Shown here: piece by piece, positions 1 to 7,196 of the stretch
How the letters are laid out: every line of letters starts with the position of its first letter
Numbering within the stretch: position 1 is the stretch's first letter
Assembly (NCBI GenBank): GCA_018678395.1
Contig: JAHHMJ010000362.1
Span: 1 to 11,548 of the forward strand
From: Gemmatimonadota bacterium
Lineage (GTDB): Bacteria > Gemmatimonadota > Gemmatimonadetes > Longimicrobiales > Gaopeijiaceae
DNA length: 11,548 bases
Reading direction: 5' to 3'
The notes under the pieces: model-generated
The model's input: the letters and a program-made list of their open reading frames with translations, nothing else
What the model was told of the DNA's origin: nothing
Databases searched by the model: none
Translations under genes and position numbers: made by a program

Positions 1-2
1 GG

Positions 3-278
3 GGTGCCTCGCGAAGCGGTCTGCCGGATCTCTTCGTCGTCTGGAGCCGCGACCGGCCGATCACCGGGCTGGCATCACCCGCGATCGGCGTGGTGCGCGC
101 CGCGGATCCCGCGTACCGGTCGGGCAACCACGTCGCCGACGGGTTCTACGTGATGGCCGGCCCCACCGTCGATCCGACAGGTCCCGGAGACGCGGTCGAG
201 ATCATCGATCTCGGCCCGACGATCGCCGCCCTGCTCGGCGTCGAACTGTCCGAGACCGCCGGCCGGGCCGCCGTGTAG
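3..278 (+). CDS. C-terminal part of an alkaline-phosphatase-superfamily hydrolase (phosphodiesterase/phosphohydrolase type), cut by the window edge
   Basis: The frame is open from base 3 to a TAG stop at 276-278, giving the last 91 residues of a protein that begins outside the window. The visible part contains a Ser-Gly-Asn-His motif (His codon 129-131), followed by a Gly-rich strand ending Met-Ala-Gly-Pro. Near the C-terminus comes an Ile-Ile-Asp-Leu-x-Pro-Thr-Ile-Ala-Ala-Leu-Leu-Gly stretch. This pattern is typical of the end of type I phosphodiesterase/nucleotide pyrophosphatase and related AlkP-fold enzymes, where the His binds a catalytic zinc and the Asp-x-x-Pro-Thr segment closes the fold. 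The active-site nucleophile and other metal ligands lie upstream and cannot be seen, so substrate and localisation are unknown; a sulfatase or a COG3379-type phosphohydrolase is also possible. It converges on nhaC with a 34-base gap. Confidence 0.75.
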   Translation, partial: GASRSGLPDLFVVWSRDRPITGLASPAIGVVRAADPAYRSGNHVADGFYVMAGPTVDPTGPGDAVEIIDLGPTIAALLGVELSETAGRAAV

Positions 279-312
279 CGCGAGTCCCCGCGCGAACCCG
301 AGAGGCCCAGCG

Positions 313-1788
313 TCAATCCCCGGCCCCGGCCCCGGTCGCTTCCGACGGCTGGATCCGCTTGATCGAGATACCGGTGATTCCGTAGACCACCGCGACCAAC
401 GGACTCAGCATGTTGAAGAAGGCGAAGGGCGCGTAGGTGAGGGTCGCCACCCCCAGCGTGCCCGCCATGAAGGCTCCGCAGGTATTCCAGGGCACCAGCA
501 CCGAGGTGAGCGTTCCCGAATCCTCCAGCGTGCGCGAGAGATTCTCGGGAGCCAGGTTTCGGCGCTCGAACTCGGCCCGGAACATCCGGCCGGGGAGTAC
601 GATCGCCATGTACTGGTCGGACGCGATCACATTCATTCCGATCGCGGTACCCAACGTCGCGGCGATCAGCGAACCGGTACCGCGCACGGCCCCCAGAATC
701 CAGTTCGCGATGCACTGGAGCATCCCGGTGGTCTCCATGACGGCACCGAACGTCATGGCGCTGAGAATCAGCCAGACGGTGTTCAGCATGCTCACCATGC
801 CGCCTCGCGACAGGAGATCGTCCAGCCCCGCGTTGCCGGACTCCAGGACGAAGCCGGCGTGGAGGGCGGTCCAGGCTCCCTTCAGCAGCGCCACGCCACG
901 GCCCAGTTCGGGTTCGCCCACGAACCCGATCACGGCCTCCTGCTGGAAGAGGACCGCGAACACGGCGCCGGCCAGCGACCCGATGAAGAGGGCGGGGAAG
1001 GCGGGCATCTTGAAGAGCACCAGGGCGATGACCAGCACCACCGGCAGAAGCACCAGCGGGTTCACCACGAATTGCTCGGCGATCTGCTGCTGCATCGTCG
1101 CGATCTCGGTCGCGTCGGCCGCACTCGAGCCCGACAGCCCCAGGAACGAGAAGATCACCAGGGCGATCAACACGCTGGGGATCGTCGTCCACAGCATGTG
1201 CCGGATGTGTGTGAACAGGTCGGTCCCCGCCATCGCGGGCGCGAGATTCGTCGTGTCCGACAGCGGCGACATCTTGTCGCCGAAGTAGGCGCCCGAGATG
1301 ATCGCGCCGGCGGCGATTCCCAGATCGAGCCCCTGAACCGCGGCGACGCCCACCAGCGCGACGCCGATCGTGCCGGCGGTCGTCCACGAACTGCCCGTGG
1401 CGAGCGCGACCACGGCGCAGATGATGACCGCCGCGGGGTAGAACCAGTCCGGGCTGAGAATGCCCAGTCCGTAGTAGATCATCGTGGGCACGGTCCCGGA
1501 GAGAATCCAGGTACCGATGAGCGCGCCCACCATGAGCAGGATGAGGACCGCGCTGGTCGACAGCGAGATGCCGTGGACGATGCCGGCCTCGAGTTCCTTC
1601 CACTTGTACCCGTTCCGGATTCCGAGGGCGGCGGCCACCATCGCCGCGACCATCAGCGCGATCTGGTTGGGGCCGTACGACGAATCTCCGCCGTACAGGA
1701 ATACCGATATGCCGAGCAGCGCGACGAGGGCGACGATCGGGACGAGGGACTCGAGCCGCGACGGCTCGCGATGTTGGGTAGAGGTCAT
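313..1788 (-). CDS. nhaC: NhaC-family Na+/H+ antiporter
   Basis: A 491-residue polytopic inner-membrane protein, a normal length for the NhaC family (IT superfamily). The family exchanges Na+ for protons; some members, such as MleN, couple this to malate/lactate exchange. About eleven or twelve hydrophobic segments fill the chain after a short polar N-terminus. The family signature is clear: Ala-Thr-Gly-Ser-Ser-Trp-Thr-Thr-Ala-Gly-Thr, then Gly-Ala-Tyr-Phe-Gly-Asp-Lys-Met-Ser-Pro-Leu-Ser-Asp-Thr-Thr-Asn (Asp178 in the SDTTN part). A second conserved stretch with Asp-Ser-Gly-Thr-Leu and Pro-Trp-Asn-Thr-Cys-Gly lies near residue 430. The start is the Met just before a Thr-Ser-Thr-Gln stretch. 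The frame stays open far upstream, but that part is antisense shadow of mpl and reads as Arg-rich nonsense. No clear Shine-Dalgarno precedes the ATG. It lies 71 bases downstream of mpl on the same strand, so co-transcription is plausible. The ion and any organic substrate cannot be read from sequence alone. Confidence 0.93.
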   Translation of the reverse strand: MTSTQHREPSRLESLVPIVALVALLGISVFLYGGDSSYGPNQIALMVAAMVAAALGIRNGYKWKELEAGIVHGISLSTSAVLILLMVGALIGTWILSGTVPTMIYYGLGILSPDWFYPAAVIICAVVALATGSSWTTAGTIGVALVGVAAVQGLDLGIAAGAIISGAYFGDKMSPLSDTTNLAPAMAGTDLFTHIRHMLWTTIPSVLIALVIFSFLGLSGSSAADATEIATMQQQIAEQFVVNPLVLLPVVLVIALVLFKMPAFPALFIGSLAGAVFAVLFQQEAVIGFVGEPELGRGVALLKGAWTALHAGFVLESGNAGLDDLLSRGGMVSMLNTVWLILSAMTFGAVMETTGMLQCIANWILGAVRGTGSLIAATLGTAIGMNVIASDQYMAIVLPGRMFRAEFERRNLAPENLSRTLEDSGTLTSVLVPWNTCGAFMAGTLGVATLTYAPFAFFNMLSPLVAVVYGITGISIKRIQPSEATGAGAGD

Positions 1789-1859
1789 GGGCGGAGAAGC
1801 TGACGGTGGGTGCGGCGAGCGGCAAGCGTTCGAGTCGCGACGCCGGCCCCGTCGGCGAG

Positions 1860-3284
1860 CTAGCCGAGACGGTCCAGCAGACGCCCGTGGATGCCGCCGA
1901 ACCCGCCGTTGGACATGATGACGACCACGTCGCCGGGGGTGGCCGACCCGGCGATGCCGTCGACGAGGGCCTCCACCGTCGAACGGTGCATCGCCGGCGT
2001 GCCGTCGGTGGTCAGGTCCGCGGCGAGTCGCTCGGGGTCGAGCCCGGTCTCGTCGTCGTACCGCTCGGGGCGGAACAGGCCGGCGAGCCAGACGCGATCG
2101 GCGGCCCCGAGGGCATTGCGGTAGCCCGACTCGAAGCGGCGTAGCTGAGCCGTGTAGCTCCGCGGTTCGAATACGGCGACGACCCGGCGCCCGGGATACC
2201 GGTCCCGCACACCCTCGAGCGTCGCGGCGACCGCGGTGGGGTGATGCGCGAAGTCGTCGATGACGGTCACTCCATCGACCTCTCCACGGACCTCCATGCG
2301 ACGACGGACGCTGCGGAACGTCTGCAGCCCCTCGCCGATCGCCTCCCACGAGGCGCCGGCCGCCTCGGCCGCCGCAGCGGCCGCCAGCGCGTTGCGGACG
2401 TTGAAGCGGCCCGATGCGGCGAGGGTCAGCGGTCTGCGATCCACACCTGCCGAGCGGACCGTGAAGGTGGTCCCGTCGGGGCCGGGGTCGAGATCGAGTG
2501 CCGTCCATCCGGATCGAAGGGCGCTCGCATCCGGACCGGCTTCCGTCGTATCCCCCGCCAGACCCACCGGGAGAACCGGTGCCGGTGCCCCGCGGGCCAG
2601 CTCCCGAGCCACCGGCGTGTCCCATCCGACGACGAGCCGTCCCGAGCGGGGGACGAGGTTCACGAACCGTTCGAAGGCGAACCGGTAGGCGACGTCGTCG
2701 CGATAGATGTCGGCGTGGTCGAACTCGATGTTGTTCACCACCGCGATCCACGGCAGGTAGTGCCACATCTTCGGCCCCTTGTCGAAGTAGGCCGTGTCGT
2801 ACTCGTCGGCCTCGACCACGAAGAGGTCGCCCTCACCCAGGCGGAACGACGTTCCGAAGTTCTCCGACACGCCGCCGATGAGGAACGACGGAGAGAGCCC
2901 GGCGCACTCGAGGATCCAGGCGAGCATCGAGGTGGTGGTGGTCTTGCCATGGGTCCCCGCGACCGCGAGCACGCGCCGATCCCGCAGGAACTCCTCCTTC
3001 AGCGTGACTGCCGCCGACGTGTAGTAGAGACGCCGATCCAGCACCGCCTCGAGCTCCGGATTGCCGCGGCTGATGGCGTTGCCCACCACGACCCGGTCGG
3101 GCGCGGGCTCGAGGTTGTCGGGCGAGAACCCGTCCACCCACGGAATCCCCATATCGTCGAGCAGGGTCGACATCGGGGGATAGACGCCATGGTCCGAGCC
3201 CGTGACGCGGTGGCCCTTCGCGCGGAGCAGTCCGGCCAGCGAGCCCATCGCGGTGCCGGCGATACCGATCAGGTGGTAGTGCAT
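1860..3284 (-). CDS. mpl: UDP-N-acetylmuramate:L-alanyl-gamma-D-glutamyl-meso-diaminopimelate ligase (Mpl)
   Basis: A cytoplasmic murein-recycling enzyme. It uses ATP to join the recovered tripeptide L-Ala-gamma-D-Glu-meso-DAP to UDP-MurNAc, bypassing MurC, MurD and MurE. The protein has 474 residues (E. coli Mpl has about 457). The N-terminal Rossmann domain opens with His-Tyr-His-Leu-Ile-Gly-Ile-Ala-Gly-Thr-Ala-Met-Gly, and then Gly-Ser-Asp. The Mur-ligase P-loop Gly-Thr-His-Gly-Lys-Thr-Thr carries Lys114. Asn-Asn-Ile-Glu-Phe-Asp-His (His190) is the central metal/UDP-MurNAc region, and Asp-Asp-Phe-Ala-His-His-Pro (residues 343-349) is the start of the C-terminal domain. The Ile-Gly-Ile-Ala-Gly-Thr-Ala-Met-Gly form and the overall length favour Mpl over MurC. 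The ATG chosen directly precedes the conserved first strand; upstream codons in this frame overlap the divergent small gene and are not conserved-looking. nhaC follows on the same strand. Confidence 0.95.
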   Translation of the reverse strand: MHYHLIGIAGTAMGSLAGLLRAKGHRVTGSDHGVYPPMSTLLDDMGIPWVDGFSPDNLEPAPDRVVVGNAISRGNPELEAVLDRRLYYTSAAVTLKEEFLRDRRVLAVAGTHGKTTTTSMLAWILECAGLSPSFLIGGVSENFGTSFRLGEGDLFVVEADEYDTAYFDKGPKMWHYLPWIAVVNNIEFDHADIYRDDVAYRFAFERFVNLVPRSGRLVVGWDTPVARELARGAPAPVLPVGLAGDTTEAGPDASALRSGWTALDLDPGPDGTTFTVRSAGVDRRPLTLAASGRFNVRNALAAAAAAEAAGASWEAIGEGLQTFRSVRRRMEVRGEVDGVTVIDDFAHHPTAVAATLEGVRDRYPGRRVVAVFEPRSYTAQLRRFESGYRNALGAADRVWLAGLFRPERYDDETGLDPERLAADLTTDGTPAMHRSTVEALVDGIAGSATPGDVVVIMSNGGFGGIHGRLLDRLG

Positions 3285-3362
3285 GATGATCCGCGGTCCG
3301 ACCTGCGACGGGGGGGTGATGCGGCAGGGGTCTTCCCGACAGACCCGAGTCCGTCGAGCGGC

Positions 3363-3368
3363 TATATT
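3363..3368 (+). promoter_or_regulatory. Possible -10 element upstream of the small VanZ-like gene
   Basis: TATATT matches the sigma70 -10 consensus at five of six positions. It sits in the only A/T-rich patch of the 133-base divergent gap between mpl and the small gene at 3418, some 50 bases before that start. I could not find a well-spaced -35: a CCGACA at 3336-3341 is 21 bases away, which is too far for a standard spacer. The reverse strand of the same patch could serve mpl, but its match is weaker. This rests on base composition and a short motif only. Confidence 0.3.
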
Positions 3369-3404
3369 AACACGACCTTTCCCGACCGGCCGGGGTGCCG
3401 GGTT

Positions 3405-3413
3405 AGGGGGTGA
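3405..3413 (+). promoter_or_regulatory. Shine-Dalgarno that fixes the start of the small VanZ-like gene
   Basis: AGGGGGTGA differs from the anti-SD complement AGGAGGTGA at one base and lies seven bases (counted from the GGAGG-equivalent) before the ATG at 3418. It decides between this start and an in-frame ATG at 3283 that would overlap the mpl start region and has no such site. Confidence 0.65.
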
Positions 3414-3417
3414 GACC

Positions 3418-3708
3418 ATGAGGCTCGTGGCCCGCTGCAAGTCCGACCAGAACCACGTCGCTGTGGACCCGTGGACGGCAGTCCATCTCGCGACCGGTCT
3501 GGCCGCGGGCCTCATGGAGATCTCGGCCGCCCGCGCTCTGGGCGCCGCACTCGGCTACGAGGTCGCCGAGCAGTGGTTCGAGCGCAGTGAGGCGGGCCAG
3601 GACTTCTTCGAGGTCTCGGGCCCCGAGCATCCGTCGAACGTCGTGCTGGATCTCGTCGTGTTCGCTGCCGGCCACTGGCTGGGAAGGCGCTGGAACCGGA
3701 CGGGTTGA
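3418..3708 (+). CDS. Small membrane protein with VanZ-like motifs, function unknown
   Basis: A 96-residue protein of unknown function. After a short basic N-terminus it shows Asp17-Pro-Trp, then His23 and two glycines (27 and 31) in a hydrophobic stretch. A second stretch at about 36-50 ends in Tyr47-Glu48-Val-Ala-Glu51. A polar loop of about 20 residues follows, then Asn74-x-x-x-Asp78 leading a last hydrophobic stretch at about 75-89 and a basic tail. Two or three short membrane helices with an acidic Tyr-Glu-x-x-Glu pair and an Asn-x-x-x-Asp pair recall small VanZ-like/DUF2238-type membrane proteins, but this is motif resemblance, not a firm family assignment. The start has a strong Shine-Dalgarno. 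The gene is divergent from mpl (133 bases) and convergent with the tricorn gene (50 bases), so it looks like a single-gene unit. Confidence 0.75.
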   Translation: MRLVARCKSDQNHVAVDPWTAVHLATGLAAGLMEISAARALGAALGYEVAEQWFERSEAGQDFFEVSGPEHPSNVVLDLVVFAAGHWLGRRWNRTG

Positions 3709-3758
3709 GGGCGCGTGAGGCCCATCGGTCCGTCCGTATCCACCGCAGGCCCTCCGTC

Positions 3759-6700
3759 CTACCGCCCGTCGATCTGTCCGAGCAGCGTGCGCACCGCCGC
3801 GTCCAGCTGGCTGTCGATCCCCTGATAGTGCTCCCCGGCCGGTCGTTCGACTTCGACATCCACCGGACGCGGATTCAGCTCCATGTTCTGGCCACGGTTG
3901 TCGCGGATGAACGTGCCCGGCATTCGGACGGTCGTACCGTCGACCAGTCTCCGCGAGCCGGTGAAGATGATCCATCCCGCGGTCGGTTCGCCGACGACGC
4001 TGCCCAGCTCCAGTTCGCGGTAGCCCTCGGTGAAGTCCTCGCCGTCGGACAGCGTGTTCTGGTTGGTGACCAGGACGGTCGGAGCGAGGAGCGCACGCTG
4101 CCCGAGGCGCACCCGTGAGGGCGCCAGCACGTCGCTCCCCCGGGACTCCATCGTGAAGTAGTTGCGGCGCGCGAGGACGTCGATGGCGTAGACGTTCACG
4201 AAGCCGCCGTTGTTGTCGCGAACGTCGATCACCACGCCGTCCTTCGCGTGATTGAGCTGGTCCAGATCGCGAATGAACTGCGTCAGCGAGCCGGACGACA
4301 TCGACGGGATGTGGACGTAGCCCAGGCGGCCTCCGCTGGCGGCATCGACGTAGGCTCTCCGGCTCTCCACCCAGTTGCGGTACACGAGTTGCGCTTCCGC
4401 ACCAGCCGACGTGGCGAGGACCTCGACGTCCCGGGTCGTGCCGCCGCTCGCCACGCCGAGGACGACCTGCCGGCCGGGCGCGTCCCGCAGCAGGAGATGC
4501 AGATCGGCGTCGGCGTCCAGGCCGGTGCCGTCGACCGAGACGATCTCGGCGCCGACCTCGATCTCGCCGGCGACGTCGGCGGGACCCAGCTCCAGGACCT
4601 CGGTCACGACGAAGCGGCCCTCCGCCTCGTAGGCGATGCGATCGAAGCGCAGTCCGACGCGGCCCGTCGCGTGCCCGTCACCGCCCTGCGGGGGTCCGGT
4701 GCGGCCCGAGTGTCCGAGGTGCGACGCATTGAGCTCACCGAGCATCATGTCCATCAGGCGGCCGAATTCGGCGCGCGTCCGCGCGCCCTCGATCTGGGGC
4801 CGGAACGCGTCTCGCACCGCGTCCCAGTCCGTTCCGTGGTAGTCCGGATCGTAGAATCCGTCGCGCATCTCGCCCCAACCCTGTTCGAACGCGGCCAGCT
4901 TCGTGCGCTCGAAGTCGTCGACCACGTCGACCGACGTCGAGACGGTGCGCTCGCTGCCTCCGGGCCACGCCACGACCCGCAGCTGTCCCCCTCGGCTGGT
5001 GTACAGCTGCCGCCCGTTCTCGGAGAAGGCGAGCGGGTTGCCCTGCGCGCTCATCTCGTCGAAGTCGACGGCGCCGTTGGGGCCGAAGGTGATGCGGCGC
5101 AGTCCGCCTTCACCGGTCACGACGCCGGACTTGCCATCGGGATGGAGGAGGATCGATCCCACCGAGAACGAGGTCGACACCACGCCGCCCCGGCGGCGGA
5201 TGCCGTCGAAATCGATGGCGACGGAGTCGGGCACGTCCACCGGGCCGCCCGACGACGCCGTCGAGGACCGCGCCACCGCGTCCGGTTCCTCGTCCTCGTC
5301 CTCGTCCTCGTCTTCGTCTTCCTCCGGATCGTTGAAGAGCTCGCGGAAGGCGTCCTCGTCGAAAGCCGGGGGCGCGGGCACGAGGTCCACCTTGATCAGT
5401 TCGCCGGGCTCGGTGCGCTGGGCGGTGCGGTACACGAGGTAGGTGCCGTCGGCGCTCCACCGCAGCGAGCCGAAGGACGAACTCGCCATGAAGCTGACCT
5501 GACGCGGCTCGCCCCCCTCGACCCCGGCGACCTTCACGTTCGAGAACTCGTCCGTTTCGGCCCCGAAGGCGATCCAGCGGGAGTCGGGCGACCAGGTGGC
5601 ACCACCCGCGATGTCGCGGGCGATCAGACGGTCTTCGCCGTCGGGCCATCCCAGGACCCGCAGTTCGCGTTCGTCGTGGAGCTGGCGAAGGTACATGAGC
5701 CAAGCGCCATCGGGCGAGAACTCGGCGCCGCCGTCTCGCGCATCGCCCGTCGTCAGGGCGCGCTCTTCACCCGTCGTGAAGTCGTGGTGGTAGAGCTTTT
5801 CGGTGCCGGTGCGCCACGAGGTGTAGACGATCCCGTCGGATTCGGGCGTCCAGACGATGCCGCCCTCTTCGGCAGGCGTGTCGGTGACCCGGGTGGCCGC
5901 GACGGAGTCGGACATCGATGCCGCAAAGACGTCCCCGCCCGCGGTGAACGCCCACTTCTCTCCGTCCGGCGACACGGCGATGTCGCTCCAGCCGGAGTCC
6001 TCCTCTTCGTTGTCGGGAGTCGGACCCTCGATCGCGCCCAACAGCGTCACATCGAGACGCCGGGTCGCGTCCGCGGCAAGGTCGTACGTCCAGATCCCGA
6101 AGTCGCGCTCGAAGGCGACCATCGCGCCGTCCATCGTGATCGACGGCCACAGCAGGCGGCCGTCCGTGAACTCGGTCAACTGCGTCGCCGTGCCCCCGGA
6201 GGCGCTCGCCGCCCAGAGGTTCTCCGCGCCGGACCGGTCGGACATGAAGACGAGGCGCCCGCCGTCGTCGGCCCAGAGAGGCCAGAGGTTCTTGCCCCCG
6301 GTGGTGACCGGTCGGTACGTCGGCGTGCTCGCCTCGGGCGAGGCCTCCTCGACGATCCAGATCTCGGATTCGTCCATGTGCGAGTGTCCGTTCCGCCACC
6401 ACTGGCCGCGGGCCTGGTCGCCACGCGTGGAGATCGCCAGGAGTCCGTCCGGTCCGGGGGCGGAGAAGTACTCCCCCTCGTACCGATCGGCCGCGACGGC
6501 CATGGGTGTTCCTCCACTCGCACGCACCCGGTAGACGTCGTGCGTGCCGGCGACGTCTTCGGCGCTCGAGCTGAAGTAGACCCACGTCCCGTCGCGGGAC
6601 CAGCCGTTCAGCTCTTCCGACCCCGAGTCGTGGGTGAGCCTGTGCACGTCCCCGGAACGCAGATCCATCACGAAGACGTCCAGGCCGCCGTTCCGATTCG

Positions 6701-6980
6701 AGTTGAACGCCAGATGTGCGCCGTCGGGCGAGTAGAGAGGCCGCGATTCGTGGGCGGAATGCGCCACGAGCAATCGGGCCGCACCGCCCGTCGTGGCCAC
6801 CGTCCAGATGTCGCCTCCCGAGACGAAGGCGATCTCGGCGCCGTCGGGTGAGATCCCCGGTTCGTAGAGCGAGGCGACGCCCTGCGCGCCGAGCGGAGCG
6901 GAGGTCGACAGCGTGGCGCCTGCCGGCAGGAGGCACAGGGTGAGAAGAGCGGACAGGCGAGGTGCGGCGCGGAGGTGCAT
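3759..6980 (-). CDS. Tricorn protease homologue (S41 peptidase with two beta-propellers and PDZ), with signal peptide
   Basis: A 1073-residue serine protease of the tricorn type (family S41). In archaea tricorn trims peptides of 6-12 residues released by the proteasome. The N-terminus has basic residues and a hydrophobic core (about 9-24), with probable signal-peptidase cleavage after Leu-Gly-Ala32. Residues from about 35 to 650 are beta-propeller repeats full of Ser-Pro-Asp-Gly turns, interrupted by 13 straight Asp/Glu residues at 553-565. Next come a helical C1 region, a PDZ domain at about 770-870 and the catalytic C2 domain. Catalytic residues align well with Thermoplasma tricorn: His754 (tricorn His746), nucleophile Ser978 in Leu-Ser-Asp-Gly-Glu-Asp (Ser965) and Glu1034 in Asn-Met-Glu-Leu-Asn-Pro (Glu1023). 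The start is the Met opening the signal peptide; the longer open frame upstream reads as Arg/Pro-rich junk. No Shine-Dalgarno is evident. The natural substrate is unknown; periplasmic peptide degradation is the inference. Confidence 0.93.
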   Translation of the reverse strand: MHLRAAPRLSALLTLCLLPAGATLSTSAPLGAQGVASLYEPGISPDGAEIAFVSGGDIWTVATTGGAARLLVAHSAHESRPLYSPDGAHLAFNSNRNGGLDVFVMDLRSGDVHRLTHDSGSEELNGWSRDGTWVYFSSSAEDVAGTHDVYRVRASGGTPMAVAADRYEGEYFSAPGPDGLLAISTRGDQARGQWWRNGHSHMDESEIWIVEEASPEASTPTYRPVTTGGKNLWPLWADDGGRLVFMSDRSGAENLWAASASGGTATQLTEFTDGRLLWPSITMDGAMVAFERDFGIWTYDLAADATRRLDVTLLGAIEGPTPDNEEEDSGWSDIAVSPDGEKWAFTAGGDVFAASMSDSVAATRVTDTPAEEGGIVWTPESDGIVYTSWRTGTEKLYHHDFTTGEERALTTGDARDGGAEFSPDGAWLMYLRQLHDERELRVLGWPDGEDRLIARDIAGGATWSPDSRWIAFGAETDEFSNVKVAGVEGGEPRQVSFMASSSFGSLRWSADGTYLVYRTAQRTEPGELIKVDLVPAPPAFDEDAFRELFNDPEEDEDEDEDEDEEPDAVARSSTASSGGPVDVPDSVAIDFDGIRRRGGVVSTSFSVGSILLHPDGKSGVVTGEGGLRRITFGPNGAVDFDEMSAQGNPLAFSENGRQLYTSRGGQLRVVAWPGGSERTVSTSVDVVDDFERTKLAAFEQGWGEMRDGFYDPDYHGTDWDAVRDAFRPQIEGARTRAEFGRLMDMMLGELNASHLGHSGRTGPPQGGDGHATGRVGLRFDRIAYEAEGRFVVTEVLELGPADVAGEIEVGAEIVSVDGTGLDADADLHLLLRDAPGRQVVLGVASGGTTRDVEVLATSAGAEAQLVYRNWVESRRAYVDAASGGRLGYVHIPSMSSGSLTQFIRDLDQLNHAKDGVVIDVRDNNGGFVNVYAIDVLARRNYFTMESRGSDVLAPSRVRLGQRALLAPTVLVTNQNTLSDGEDFTEGYRELELGSVVGEPTAGWIIFTGSRRLVDGTTVRMPGTFIRDNRGQNMELNPRPVDVEVERPAGEHYQGIDSQLDAAVRTLLGQIDGR
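5286..5324 (-). repeat. Short tandem repeat (GACGAG-type hexamer) coding an acidic Asp/Glu run in the tricorn homologue
   Basis: Thirty-nine bases of mostly GACGAG/GACGAA units on the minus strand encode residues 553-565, all Asp or Glu, mostly alternating. The run sits in the propeller half, after a Phe-Asn-Asp-Pro turn and before a Ser/Thr/Gly-rich linker. It is probably a flexible surface loop; such a hexamer repeat could vary in copy number by slippage without breaking the frame. Confidence 0.8.
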
Positions 6981-7185
6981 ACTGGACTCGGGATGGGGCT
7001 TCGTACGGGACCGCGCCAAGCTAGGTCGTGGCGGCGGGCGACGCACCCGTCGCTTCGCCCGGGGCTCGGCTTGCCCCTCGTACGCCGGCTCGCGATGGTA
7101 GCCGGCCGCCGCCTGCAGACCCGGTCTCCCCCGCGCCATGTACGAATCCTACGCCCTCTCCCAGGACGCGCACGGGCTCGCGCGC

Positions 7186-7190
7186 GGAGG
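7186..7190 (+). promoter_or_regulatory. Shine-Dalgarno that fixes the start of the quinoprotein-cytochrome gene
   Basis: GGAGG six bases before the ATG at 7197. It supports this start over the earlier in-frame ATG at 6975, which would lie inside the start of the divergent tricorn gene and add about 74 Arg/Pro-rich residues. The 216-base gap between the two divergent genes must hold both promoters; I saw no convincing -35/-10 pair in it. Confidence 0.7.
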
Positions 7191-7196
7191 CCCGCG

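Noticed and set aside
278..293. GCGCG / CGCGC inverted repeat with a six-base loop between the first two convergent genes, considered as a terminator
   Set aside because: The stem is only five base pairs with no T-tract, and such repeats are expected by chance at this GC content.
146..1825. A 559-codon minus-strand frame overlapping nhaC, and plus-strand frames at 437-1288 and 859-1803
   Set aside because: They overlap a full NhaC protein in other frames and are Arg/Gly/His-rich with no recognisable motif.
1789..2766. Upstream extension of nhaC into mpl (817-codon frame)
   Set aside because: The extra residues are Arg/Pro-rich and antisense-like; the NhaC family N-terminus starts at the Met at 1788.
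4248..6851. An 867-codon open frame on the plus strand opposite the tricorn gene
   Set aside because: It is a high-GC antisense shadow: composition is Arg/Val/Asp/His-rich without domains, while the opposite strand codes a protein with intact catalytic residues.
6975..7196. Longer start for the quinoprotein gene
   Set aside because: The added residues are Arg-rich with no signal character, would overlap the tricorn start, and the Shine-Dalgarno at 7186-7190 supports 7197.
6981..7196. Divergent promoter region between the tricorn and quinoprotein genes
   Set aside because: Both promoters must be near here, but the candidate hexamers I found were poor matches with wrong spacing, so none was annotated.
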